Origin: Mesorhizobium sp. B2-4-3
Lineage (GTDB): Bacteria; Pseudomonadota; Alphaproteobacteria; Rhizobiales; Rhizobiaceae
Direction of reading: 5' to 3'
DNA: 64,000 nucleotides
Assembly: GCF_006442815.1 (NCBI RefSeq)
Contig: NZ_VFVL01000022.1
Location: forward strand, 1-64,000
A model generated the notes under the pieces. That model worked only from the letters and a program-made list of their open reading frames with translations. It made no database searches and was not told the origin of the DNA. Position 1 is the first letter of the stretch, and the number at the start of each line of letters is the position of its first letter. Of this stretch, positions 25,419-34,075 are shown piece after piece. The position numbers and the translations under genes were made by a program.

Positions 25419-25584
25419 GAATGCCTCTTATGGTTGCAAATTGGAGAGAACTTTTCAAATGGTTGTATCTTGTTTTGTCGAGATGTCCAGCCGAATGCGT
25501 GCGGCTGCTTCATCATCCGGTACCCACCGGGCAGATGCGGCTGTCAGGCAAATGTGCGCGAGGGAATGGGCATGGAAAGCTTTG

Positions 25585-25838
25585 GAATTACGGCGACAGC
25601 GCAGTAATTCTCGATGCGGCCATCTATCGAAGGCCGCCGCCTCTCTTCGCAGTTCAGCGCCCGACAGCGCCAGCATCTCAGACCTTGGCGCCGCCCCTCA
25701 TCCGCCCCTTTGGAATTACGGTGACAGTGCGCTAATTCTCGACGCGATCATCCATCGAAGGCTGCTGCCGGTCCTGGCGGTTTCAGCGCTCGACGGCGGT
25801 GGTGTTTCGGAGCTTGGCGCCGCCTCGCCTAGCCAGGG
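25585..25838. repeat. ~128-bp tandem direct repeat with GAATTAC hairpins
   Basis: Two diverged units begin TTTGGAATTACGG at 25581 and about 25709. Each starts with a short inverted repeat: GAATTAC/GTAATTC (25585-25610) and GAATTA/TAATTC (25713-25738), with GACAGYGC in the loop. Both units also share ATCGAAGGC and GGCGCCGCC. The surrounding 25419-25882 region has no supported gene. Confidence 0.65.
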
Positions 25839-25882
25839 GCACCTTCTCCCCGTAGAACGGGGAGAAGGGAACGCCGGCACGA

Positions 25883-26200
25883 TCAATAATCGCCGTTGTA
25901 GTACCGGTCGTCGCAGGGCGCGGTGTAGATGCGGCCGTAGCGGTCCTGGTAGCGGCAGAGTTGGTCGCCGCGCCGCTGTGGCGTGGTAGCACTGCCGACG
26001 ACGGCGCCGAGCAGGGCGCCGCTCGCCGCGCCAATCACCGTGCTCTTGGTGTTGCCGCCGATCGCCTGGCCGACCAGCGCGCCGCCGGCGCCGCCCAGCA
26101 ATGCGCCGGTGGTGGCCCGCTGCTGGCCTTCGGTCTGCGTCTCGCAGCCGGCAAGTGCCGCAGTCATCAGCACCGCCAGAATAGCCTTCTTGATGATCAT
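25883..26200 (-). CDS. glycine-zipper outer-membrane-type lipoprotein
   Basis: 105 aa from the ATG at 26200 (a GTG one codon earlier is possible); AGAGGAG lies upstream. The lipobox LAGC is at about residues 16-19, followed by a Gly-zipper pair (TGALLGGAGGALVGQAIGG, then GAASGALLGAVVG) as in Rick_17kDa_Anti/glycine-zipper 2TM proteins, and a Tyr-rich C-terminus (RYQDRYGRIYTAPCDDRYY). A host-type envelope lipoprotein placed within the phage region. Confidence 0.8.
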   Translation of the reverse strand: MIIKKAILAVLMTAALAGCETQTEGQQRATTGALLGGAGGALVGQAIGGNTKSTVIGAASGALLGAVVGSATTPQRRGDQLCRYQDRYGRIYTAPCDDRYYNGDY

Positions 26201-26562
26201 CACTAGAACTCCTCTGAAGCCCCAGGGACCGACGACGGGGGCGAACGGAGCTGAACTGCGGTCGCATTGCGGCGGAACGGCGGCGGAGCCCGCTCACGAA
26301 GTGAGTCACAGTTTCCCGGCGGTTGAACGCCATGGTTTCCAAACCGGAAAGACCACGCAAACAGTGGCTTAGCGCCGCTGACGGAATCAGCCTGCGAAGA
26401 TGCCCTTGGTAGCGTCCATAAGCTGGCTGCACCATGCCACGCCAGGCCCGGCGCTGCCGCTCCGGGCGTTCGATGTTCGGAAAGCCAGGCAATTGGCTAT
26501 TCGCCCGCTGGGCGAACCACGCCTCATCCCCAGAAAATTCCCCCCAAGAATGGAGAACTGAA

Positions 26563-27135
26563 ATGACCCGAGGACTTCCCCGGACCCTTGCCCGCGCCGC
26601 CGCCCGCGAGGCGGGGCTTGCTCCGCCCAAGCTCGGCCTCAAGGCCGTGACCAGCGGGCAGGGCGGTTCCTACCGCACCGTCTGCACTTTCACCGGCATG
26701 CAGGTGCCGGTGACCGATGCGCTCACCTATGCGAGCCAGAAGATCTTCGATTTCACCGATGGCAAGGTGCGTATCAAGGGCGGCACGGCCAGGCTGCAGT
26801 TCGCGGTGCTGACCACGCGTGCATCGACCATCAACGACAACGCCGCGCTCACCTGGTCGGTGGGTTCGGCTCCGGCGTCCAGCGCCACGCTCGCCGGCAC
26901 CATGGTCAATGTGCTTGCCTCCACCGCCCGCACGCTGGATGGCGCGGGCGCCGCGCTGTCGTCGGCCTCCACCGCCGACGTCGCCGCCGCCTCGACGCTC
27001 GATGGGACAGTGACGCCGGTCGACCTCTATCTCAACCTCGCCTTTGCAACCGGCACGGATATCGACGCCGATGGCACGCTTGCCGTGACCGGCACGATCA
27101 CGCTGCTGTGGGAGAACTGGGGCGATAACGCGTAG
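26563..27135 (+). CDS. phage structural protein, probably head decoration
   Basis: 190 aa, with GGAG seven nt upstream. The mature sequence is Ala/Thr/Ser-rich and beta-predicted (TLDGTVTPVDLYLNLAFATGTDIDADGTLAVTGTITLLWENW), typical of small phage virion surface proteins. It precedes the scaffold and capsid genes. No specific family recognised; decoration protein is the best guess from position. Confidence 0.5.
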   Translation: MTRGLPRTLARAAAREAGLAPPKLGLKAVTSGQGGSYRTVCTFTGMQVPVTDALTYASQKIFDFTDGKVRIKGGTARLQFAVLTTRASTINDNAALTWSVGSAPASSATLAGTMVNVLASTARTLDGAGAALSSASTADVAAASTLDGTVTPVDLYLNLAFATGTDIDADGTLAVTGTITLLWENWGDNA

Positions 27136-27147
27136 GCGCTCGAACTG

Positions 27148-27470
27148 CCGATCTCCCCCCTTGTGGGGGAGATGCCCGGCAGGGCAGAGGGGGGCGCTGT
27201 CCCGCCGGCGTATTCATGCTCGTATTGCCGCATACCTGCACTTCGTCATCCTCGGGCTTGACCCGAGGATCCATGCCGTGACAATCGCCGAGGAGCGCAA
27301 CGGAGCAGAATTCTTAACCGCTTCAACGCCTTAGCGACACGGCATGGATCCTAGGGTCTGCGCTCGTCGCTACGCTCCTCACTCCGCCCTAGGATGACGA
27401 ACGCGATGGGTCGCGTTTCTTCGCGCCCCCTCTGGCCTGCCGGCCATCTCCCCCACGAGTGGGGAGATTG
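27148..27470. repeat. family A inverted pair (unit 6) enclosing a family C repeat
   Basis: Direct family A copy 27148-27205, inverted copy 27421-27470. A full family C copy lies between them at 27243-27402 (CGGGCTTGACCCGAGGATCC ... GGATCCTAGGGTCTGCGC ... CCTAGGATGACGAACGCG). Located between the decoration-like gene and the scaffold gene. Confidence 0.8.
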
Positions 27471-27534
27471 GCAGCTGCGCCGCCGGCGCTCCTCCGTCTA
27501 CGTCTTCGAATCTCTCAACAAAGGAATCTCAATC

Positions 27535-28440
27535 ATGACAGATCTGGCAGAGGCCGGGTCCGCGGCTTCACGGCCGGCGGGCAACCTGGCGACGCCTCCG
27601 GCTTCCGGGGACAACGGGTCCGCCCCGGCGGCCGGCAGAAGTTGGTTTGACGGTCTTTCCGAAGGCAACCGCAAGCTCGCTGAAGCCAAGGGCTGGACCA
27701 AGGCCGAAAGCCTCGATCGGGCTTTCACATCCTATGCGGAACTGGAGCGCCAGCAGGGCGAAAGCCTGCGCGTTCCTGGCAAAGACGCGCCGAAGGAGGA
27801 GTGGGACAGGTTCCATTCCAGATTGCCCGAGGCGATGCGTCCGCTGACCTCGGCCGAGAAGGTCGAATACCGGCGGCCAGAAAACCTGCCGGAAAACTTC
27901 GCCTATTCGGACGAACTCGCCAATGCCTCGAAAGCCTGGGCGGTCGAAGCCGGCGCCAGCCCCAAGATTGCCCAGGCCTATCACGACCGCTTCGTTGGCT
28001 ACATGGCCGAGCAGGCTGCGCAGCAGCAGGCGGCGCTGTCGCGCTCGGTCGAGGCCACGCATGACGAACTGGTGCGCGACTGGGGGCCGACCAACAGCGA
28101 CGGCTTTCGCCAGAAGCTCGAGGTCGCCAACCGGGCGATGAAGAAGCTCGGCCTGGTCGACGCCTACAAGCAGAAGGGCATCCTTCTGCCCGACGGCGCA
28201 TTGACCGATCCGCAGATCGCCCGCGCCTTCCATGCGATCGGCGAGGCGATGTTCCGCGAAGACACGATCGACGCCGATGGAGCGCCCAGGGGCCACAACC
28301 CCTTCCGGCGCAACGCCGTCGGCGAGCGCAACATCTCGGCGATCTCCGCCCTTGTCAAAAGCGACCCTCAACGCGCGCGGCGGCTCGCCAGGGATGCCGG
28401 CGAAAACCCGGATCTCTGGATGCCCAACAACCCGCTCTAA
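27535..28440 (+). CDS. phage capsid scaffolding/assembly protein
   Basis: 301 aa from the ATG at 27535 with AAGGA upstream. An acidic, disordered N-terminus, then WFDGLSEGNRKLAEAKGWTKAESLDRAFTSYAELE and long charged helices: the usual pattern of podoviral assembly proteins placed just before the major capsid gene. No catalytic motif. The protein would be internal and lost or cleaved on maturation. Confidence 0.75.
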   Translation: MTDLAEAGSAASRPAGNLATPPASGDNGSAPAAGRSWFDGLSEGNRKLAEAKGWTKAESLDRAFTSYAELERQQGESLRVPGKDAPKEEWDRFHSRLPEAMRPLTSAEKVEYRRPENLPENFAYSDELANASKAWAVEAGASPKIAQAYHDRFVGYMAEQAAQQQAALSRSVEATHDELVRDWGPTNSDGFRQKLEVANRAMKKLGLVDAYKQKGILLPDGALTDPQIARAFHAIGEAMFREDTIDADGAPRGHNPFRRNAVGERNISAISALVKSDPQRARRLARDAGENPDLWMPNNPL

Positions 28441-28485
28441 TTCCGGCAGAGCCGCCACAAATCAAAACCCAAAGGAAGAGAAAAA

Positions 28486-29475
28486 ATGGCAGACACCTAT
28501 ACCCGCATCGCGGACGCGATCGTCCCGTCCGTCTATGCCCAGTACTCGTTCGAGGAGCACGTCCAGTCCCTAGAGATCTACCAGGCCGGCATCCTGTTCT
28601 CGGATCCGGCGATTTCGTCAAAACTGTCGATGGGCGGCCGCTCCGTCGACATGCCCGGCTGGAAGGACCTCGGCAACGATCCGTCCGAGCCCGTCAACGA
28701 CGATCCGGCCGACTCCATCGAGATGAAGAAGATCGGCTCGCGCCGCGAGGTCGCCGCCCGCAACGTGCGGGCCCAGGCCTGGGGCGTTCCGGACCTGACC
28801 GCGATCCTTGCCGGCGACGATCCGCAGAAGCTGATCGTGCGGCGCCAGACCGAATACTGGCAGCGCGCCAACAAGCTGACCCTGCTCGGCATCTTGAAGG
28901 GCGTGCTCGCCGACAACGTCGCCAATGACGGCGGCGACCTGGTGCGCACCACCGGCGCCTCGATCGTCGACACCGACATCATCGAGGCGGCGTATCTCAT
29001 GGGTGACCGCGCGGACAAGTTCCGCACCATCTGGATGCATTCCAAGCAGATGAAGGCCCTGAAACTCGCCGATCTGATCGACTACGTGCCGTCCTCGGAG
29101 CAGGGCGGGCCGCTGATCCCTTACTACATGGGGCTGCGCTGCGTGGTCGACGACGATATTCCGGTGGCGACCGGCGTCTACACGGCCTTCATGTTCAAGG
29201 ACAAGGCGATCTTGTGGAACGAGCTGCCGGTCAGCTCCGAAGGCGGCCCGCTGGAGTTCGACCGCAAGCCGCGCCAGGGCCATGGCGGCGGCGTCACCGA
29301 AATGGTCGGCCGCCGGCATTTCGTGGCGCATGTTCCCGGCACGCGCTTCCTCGATGCTTCCACCGTCGGCGAGTTCGCCACCGACGCCGAGTTGGCGCTG
29401 GCGGTGAACTGGGACCGCACTGCGTCTAGCGTGAAGAACATGAGCTTCATCGCGCTGAAGACGACGGAAGCGTAA
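28486..29475 (+). CDS. phage major capsid protein
   Basis: 329 aa, with AAGGAAGAG upstream. Size and order (after scaffold, before tail tubular A) fit. Features include SMGGRSVDMPGWKDLG, the LTLLGILKGVLADN helix, and IWMHSKQMKALKLADLIDYVPSSEQGG with DDDIPVATGVYTAFMFKDKAI, characteristic of HK97-fold coat proteins of this phage type. A strong hairpin follows the stop. Confidence 0.85.
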   Translation: MADTYTRIADAIVPSVYAQYSFEEHVQSLEIYQAGILFSDPAISSKLSMGGRSVDMPGWKDLGNDPSEPVNDDPADSIEMKKIGSRREVAARNVRAQAWGVPDLTAILAGDDPQKLIVRRQTEYWQRANKLTLLGILKGVLADNVANDGGDLVRTTGASIVDTDIIEAAYLMGDRADKFRTIWMHSKQMKALKLADLIDYVPSSEQGGPLIPYYMGLRCVVDDDIPVATGVYTAFMFKDKAILWNELPVSSEGGPLEFDRKPRQGHGGGVTEMVGRRHFVAHVPGTRFLDASTVGEFATDAELALAVNWDRTASSVKNMSFIALKTTEA

Positions 29476-29489
29476 GGGCCGACTTGTGA

Positions 29490-29520
29490 GAGGCGGGGCA
29501 GGAGTGCCCCGCCTCGTTCT
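29490..29520 (+). terminator. hairpin terminator after capsid gene
   Basis: GAGGCGGGGC (29490-29499) pairs with GCCCCGCCTC (29506-29515) around AGGAGT, followed by GTTCT. It lies 15 bp past the capsid stop. Confidence 0.6.
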
Positions 29521-29526
29521 AGGGCA

Positions 29527-29700
29527 GCGTTCCTTCGCGCCCCCCTCTGTCCTGCCGGACATCTCCCCACGAGGGGGGAGATCGGATGTCGCGCCGGTTT
29601 CGCCAATCGTCAAAGTCGTCGCAGGAAGTGCGCCAGCGGCCGCATTGCCAATCTCCCCCCAAGTGGGGGAGATGTCCGGCAGGACAGAGGGGGGCGCCGT
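29527..29700. repeat. family A palindromic repeat, inverted pair (unit 7)
   Basis: Inverted copy 29533-29582, direct copy 29650-29698, between the major capsid and tail tubular A genes. Confidence 0.8.
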
Positions 29701-29765
29701 AGAGCACCAGCCTTGGCGATTTGCGCATCCAAGCTTCACCCACCCCACTCACGGATCACCAACCC

Positions 29766-30365
29766 ATGGCCATCACCCCGCTCGATATCGCCAACATGGC
29801 TTTGGCCGTGCTCGATGAATCCCCGATCGACAGCTTCGACCAGGACGTCAAGGCGGCCCGCCTGCTCAACCTTCATTTCGATCTCACCCGCGAGGGTGAA
29901 CTCGCCAAGCACGCCTGGGTCTTCGCCATCCTATCGGCGCAGGTCCCGAGCGCCGACACCGGCAGCGGCGACTGCACAATGAATTATGCGTATGAATTGC
30001 CGGCCGACTGCATCCGCCCGCTGCCGCTGACCGCCAATGGCGAGCCGGACGGCCAGCCGATCTCCTGGCGCCAGGAGGCGGGGCTGATCTATTCCGACCA
30101 GCCTGGGCCGCTGACCATCCGCTACCTTGCCAACCTGACAGACCCGAACGACTGGGACGCGCTGTTCACCGAAGTGCTGGTCGCGGCGCTCGCCATCAAG
30201 ATCGCGCATCCGCTGACCCACAAGGCCGGCATGATCGACATCGCACGCGCGGCCTATGACCGCGCGCTGGAGGCCGCCTTTTCCGCCAACGCGATCCAGC
30301 GTGGCGGCCGGCTCTACACCGGCGCCTGGGCCACTCAGCGCGGTGATTTGAGGAGCTTTCGCTAA
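29766..30365 (+). CDS. phage tail tubular protein A (T7 gp11-like)
   Basis: 199 aa. It begins TPLDIANMALAVLDESPIDSFDQD, the typical start of gp11-like adaptor proteins, with YAYELPADCIRPLPL and a C-terminal RAAYDRALEAA helix. It forms the dodecameric ring between portal and nozzle. The stop overlaps the next start by one base, so it is coupled to tubular protein B. Confidence 0.85.
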   Translation: MAITPLDIANMALAVLDESPIDSFDQDVKAARLLNLHFDLTREGELAKHAWVFAILSAQVPSADTGSGDCTMNYAYELPADCIRPLPLTANGEPDGQPISWRQEAGLIYSDQPGPLTIRYLANLTDPNDWDALFTEVLVAALAIKIAHPLTHKAGMIDIARAAYDRALEAAFSANAIQRGGRLYTGAWATQRGDLRSFR

Positions 30366-32818
30366 TGACGGCGCTTTATCCGGTCCAGGATGTCTTCACC
30401 CGTGGCGAGATCTCGCCCAGGCTCCATTCGCGCGCCTCGCTCGACCTCTACCGGGCAGCGCTCGCCAAATGCGAGAACTTCGTCACGCTTCCGCATGGCG
30501 GCATCCGCGCCCGCGGCGGCACCTACTTCGTCAACGAGGTGAAGAACTCGGCGAAGAAGACCCGCGGCATCCCCTTCATCTTCTCTTCCGAGCAGGCCTA
30601 CTGCCTGGAGTTCGGCGACCAGTACATCCGCGTCTATGCCTATGGCGCGCGCGTCGGCACGGTCGAGATCGCCTCGCCCTATCTCGAAGCCGATCTTTTC
30701 GACCTCGCCTATGTGCAGTCGGCCGATCAGATGTGGATCACCCATCGCGACTATCCACCCAAGGTGCTGACGCGCGAGGCGCACACCAGCTGGACGCTGG
30801 GCGATTTCCAGTTTCTGGACGGGCCTTACGACGACATCAACGATACCGGAACGACGATGACGCCGACCCAGACCGGCGCCGTCCATCCGATCATGACCGG
30901 CCTGACCACGCCGAGCGGCACGGTGTCCGGCGCCTATGCACATGGCGATGAATGGCAAGCATTCACCGACGCCGTGGGCCGGTTCTACGATCCGGACCAC
31001 GGCAATGGCTGGATCGCCTACGACTTTCCCGGCGCGGCCACCAGGATCTGCGATGCCTACTGGATCGTGGCGTCTGCCGGGAATCCGGAATACACGCCGG
31101 TCTCGTGGACGTTCGAGGGCTATGACGGCACCAACTGGATCGTCCTCGACACGCGCGCGGCTGAAACCGGGTGGAGCCGAAGCGAGCGGCGCTTTTACGA
31201 GTGCGCCAACAAGATCGCGTTCCAGTCCTACCGCCTGAACTGGTCGGCCTCGGACGACAGCAACCAGAACGACAGCGCCATCAACGACATGGGCTGGCAC
31301 GAGGCCGGCGACACGATGACGCCGTTCAATCTCACCGCATCGTCGATCGTCGGCATCAATGACGGCGCAGGCTTCCAATCGACCGATGTCGGACGCGCGA
31401 TCCGGCTGCTGGGCTCCGACGGCATCTGGCGCTGGGCCAAGATCGCGAGCGTCGTCAGCACCACCGTCGTCACCATCAGGCTCTACGGGCATTCGCTGCC
31501 GAACCTCACGCCGATCACCCGCTGGCGCCTCGGCACGTTCGTACCGGGAAAATACGTGGAATCGGGATCGCTCTACGAAGAGCGCCTGGCCTTCAGCCGG
31601 CGCTTCTCGGTCTATGCCTCGGTCACCGGCGACTTCGATAATTTCGCGCTTGGCGAAAAGGATGACGACGCGCTGGAATTCGTCCAGGCCGGCGGCGGCC
31701 AGGCCAACGACATCGTCTGGATCGCCGATTCCGACGGCGCGCTGCTGATCGGCACTTCGGGTGGCATCCGCGCGCTGTCCGGCTCCGGCATAGACGAGGC
31801 GCTGACGCCGTCCTCCTTCAAGAACCGCCGCTCGCGCACCTTTGGCTGCGCCCGCATCCGCCCGGTCGATGCCGGCCAGTCCTTCCTCTATGTCACGCGC
31901 TCGCGCCGCTCGATCGCCGAACTGGCGCAGGCGCAGACCGGCCGCTTCACCTCCGACGACATCGGGCAGATTTCCGAGCACATCGCCAAGCAGGGCGTGG
32001 TCGAGCTCGCCTTCCAGACCGACCCGGACCCTATGTTGTGGTTCCCGCTCGATAATGGCGAGCTCGGCGGCTACACCCACCAACCAAGCCAGGAGGTGCG
32101 CGGCATGCACCGCCACCGCTTCGGCGGCGAATTTTCCGGGTCCGGTTGGGCGGTCGTCGAAAGCGCGGTGGTCACGCCCGGACAGAACGGCGTCGACGAC
32201 ATCTGGCTGATCGTCAAGCGCACCATCGCAGGCGCGACCAAGCGCTACATCGAGGTGATGCAGCCGCCCTTCGAATACGGCGCGCTGGAAGACGCCTTCC
32301 AGGTCGATTGCGGGCTGACCTATTCCGGCGCGCCGGTGAACGTCGTCTCCGGCCTCGGCCATCTCAACGGCGAGAAAGTCGACGTGCTGGCCGACTCCAA
32401 GGTCTTTCACGGCCTCACCGTCGCCTCCGGCCAGGTGGCGCTGCCCGCCGGCGCGACCGCCGCCAAATGGCAGGTCGGACTTCCGTTTCAGGCGCAGGCC
32501 GACACGCTGGAGCTCGATGTCGGTGGCCAGGATGGTTCGCTGATCGGCCGCCGCAAGAAGGTGGCGAAGCTGATCCTGTCATTGCTCGAGACCGACACCA
32601 CGGGGCTTGAGGTGCAGTCCTTCCTGCGCGGCCGCTGGGAACCCGTGCGCATGCCCTCGATCGTCGCGCCGGACGGCAAGGCGAAGCTCTATACCGGCAA
32701 TGTCGAGGTGCCGATCGACGACAGCTGGGAAGGGCAGGGCAGGGTGCGCATCCGCCACGTCAACCCGACGCCCTGCACGATCCGCGCGTTCACACCTGTG
32801 TTCGACGCCGAGCCTTAA
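30365..32818 (+). CDS. phage tail tubular protein B/nozzle (T7 gp12-like)
   Basis: 817 aa, typical of gp12-type nozzle proteins. It starts VQDVFTRGEISPRLHSRASL and has CENFVTLPHGGIRARGGTYF, a diagnostic early motif. GKYVESGSLYEERLAFSRRFSVYAS and SGSGIDEALTPSSFKNRRSRTFGCA lie in the central propeller. Residues ~180-310 look like an inserted beta-sandwich (WTFEGYDGTNWIVLDTR), possibly discoidin-like, that could bind carbohydrate. It closes the tail tip. Confidence 0.88.
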   Translation: MTALYPVQDVFTRGEISPRLHSRASLDLYRAALAKCENFVTLPHGGIRARGGTYFVNEVKNSAKKTRGIPFIFSSEQAYCLEFGDQYIRVYAYGARVGTVEIASPYLEADLFDLAYVQSADQMWITHRDYPPKVLTREAHTSWTLGDFQFLDGPYDDINDTGTTMTPTQTGAVHPIMTGLTTPSGTVSGAYAHGDEWQAFTDAVGRFYDPDHGNGWIAYDFPGAATRICDAYWIVASAGNPEYTPVSWTFEGYDGTNWIVLDTRAAETGWSRSERRFYECANKIAFQSYRLNWSASDDSNQNDSAINDMGWHEAGDTMTPFNLTASSIVGINDGAGFQSTDVGRAIRLLGSDGIWRWAKIASVVSTTVVTIRLYGHSLPNLTPITRWRLGTFVPGKYVESGSLYEERLAFSRRFSVYASVTGDFDNFALGEKDDDALEFVQAGGGQANDIVWIADSDGALLIGTSGGIRALSGSGIDEALTPSSFKNRRSRTFGCARIRPVDAGQSFLYVTRSRRSIAELAQAQTGRFTSDDIGQISEHIAKQGVVELAFQTDPDPMLWFPLDNGELGGYTHQPSQEVRGMHRHRFGGEFSGSGWAVVESAVVTPGQNGVDDIWLIVKRTIAGATKRYIEVMQPPFEYGALEDAFQVDCGLTYSGAPVNVVSGLGHLNGEKVDVLADSKVFHGLTVASGQVALPAGATAAKWQVGLPFQAQADTLELDVGGQDGSLIGRRKKVAKLILSLLETDTTGLEVQSFLRGRWEPVRMPSIVAPDGKAKLYTGNVEVPIDDSWEGQGRVRIRHVNPTPCTIRAFTPVFDAEP

Positions 32819-32835
32819 GCGCCGGCGCTGAAGCA

Positions 32836-32866
32836 GCCAATCTCCCCCACAAGGGGGGAGATTAGC
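32836..32866. repeat. partial family A repeat
   Basis: A single short arm (CCAATCTCCCCCACAAGGGGGGAGATTAG) between the nozzle gene and the next phage gene; the PuCAGAGGGGG half is missing. Confidence 0.6.
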
Positions 32867-32904
32867 TCTCCTTCGCTTCGCTCCACCCACCCAAGGAACC
32901 CCCA

Positions 32905-33549
32905 ATGACACCCGATGCCGAAGCTCTCGGCAGGGCGCGGACGGCTGCGGATTTCGCCGCCGTCATCGCCTTGCTCGACACCGATCTTTCTCAAGCCATC
33001 GCCAGCCGCCAGGGTCTGATGCAAGCAGAGGACCGCGCCATTTTCGGCGGCGACCTCGCCGCCGCACGGGCGGCACTCGATGGCTGCAACGACACGATCG
33101 CGACGCTGGAACGAGCAATTGCCGTCGCCGGCAGCCGCCGAGCCACCGCCGCCGAGGCCGAGGCCCGCGCCGACATCGAGGCGCTGTTCGAGGAGATCGA
33201 AGGCAAGGCGGCACTTCTCGGCACCCGCTGGCGTGCTGTTCGCCGGCTGGTCGAGGAATTGCGCGAGGAACTGTTCGAGGCCGATGCGCTGTCGCGCGCC
33301 ATCGCCACCGCCAACGGCCTGTTCGACGCCGCCGGCTTGCCGCGCCTGAAGGTGAGCCTTGCCGCCATCCGCCGCGCCGCCATGGCCGGTCCGCGCGCGG
33401 CGCCGCCGGCGCGCCTCAGCCGGGCCGGTCTCGCGGCCGACCGGCAGCTTCTTTCTCTCATCGGCACCGGCGGCGCGCTCGACCCGCGCCCGGCGCTGCG
33501 CGCGCCCGCCGCGGGCGCGACCAGGAAACCCAAGACCCGGCGAGGTTGA
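32905..33549 (+). CDS. phage internal or assembly protein, coiled-coil
   Basis: 214 aa, with AAGGA upstream. Almost entirely alpha-helical and Ala/Arg/Glu-rich (DIEALFEEIEGKAALLGTRW; VEELREELFEADALSRAIAT), ending in a basic Pro/Arg tail. It lies between the nozzle and gp14-like genes where podoviruses encode internal core proteins. No specific family recognised. Confidence 0.55.
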   Translation: MTPDAEALGRARTAADFAAVIALLDTDLSQAIASRQGLMQAEDRAIFGGDLAAARAALDGCNDTIATLERAIAVAGSRRATAAEAEARADIEALFEEIEGKAALLGTRWRAVRRLVEELREELFEADALSRAIATANGLFDAAGLPRLKVSLAAIRRAAMAGPRAAPPARLSRAGLAADRQLLSLIGTGGALDPRPALRAPAAGATRKPKTRRG

Positions 33550-33552
33550 ACT

Positions 33553-34074
33553 ATGTGCACATTGGCCCTTCTTGGACTGGCAGGCACGGCCGTGTCGGTC
33601 GGCGGCGCCTTGATGCAAGGCGCTCAGCAGCAGCAATTGGCCAACTACCAGGCCAAGGCCTACGAGCAGCAGGCGCAGGCCGACGCGCAAAGCGCCGCCT
33701 TCGAACAGAGACAGGAGCGCCGCAAGCAGGACCTGCTCGAAGCCCAGGCGCGCGCCCAGGCCGGCGCTTCCGGTGTCGGCATTGCTGGCTCGCCGACTGA
33801 AGTGCTGGCGGCGAACGCTCGGCAGGGTCAGGTCGACCTCGACGCGACCCTGTACAACTCACGCCTGCACCAGAACAACCTCAACACCCAGGCCGCCATC
33901 TCGCGCTTTCAGGGCAATCAGGCAATGACGGCCTCGATCTTCAAGGCCGGCGGCAGCCTGATCGACGGTCTGTCGGGCCTCTACGACCCGGCCAAATCCG
34001 TGACCTTCGGCGGGTCGTCGCTGTCGCCCCGGGCGAGCAGGGCCATCATCGGCGGCTACACGGGGCTATATTGA
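33553..34074 (+). CDS. phage internal virion protein B-like (T7 gp14-like)
   Basis: 173 aa, with GAGG upstream. An N-terminal hydrophobic helix (TLALLGLAGTAVSVGGALMQG) is followed by a Gln/Ala-rich helix (QQQQLANYQAKAYEQQAQ), the VGIAGSPTEVL motif and a second hydrophobic helix, as in gp14-type ejection proteins that insert in the outer membrane during DNA entry. It is immediately upstream of carrier copy 3, the usual site of the next ejection protein. Confidence 0.78.
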   Translation: MCTLALLGLAGTAVSVGGALMQGAQQQQLANYQAKAYEQQAQADAQSAAFEQRQERRKQDLLEAQARAQAGASGVGIAGSPTEVLAANARQGQVDLDATLYNSRLHQNNLNTQAAISRFQGNQAMTASIFKAGGSLIDGLSGLYDPAKSVTFGGSSLSPRASRAIIGGYTGLY

Positions 34075-34075
34075 A

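Noticed and set aside
30362..32410. 682-aa minus-strand ORF
   Set aside because: Shadow of the tail tubular B gene; Arg/Asp/Val-rich composition typical of antisense GC-rich frames and no homology-like motifs.
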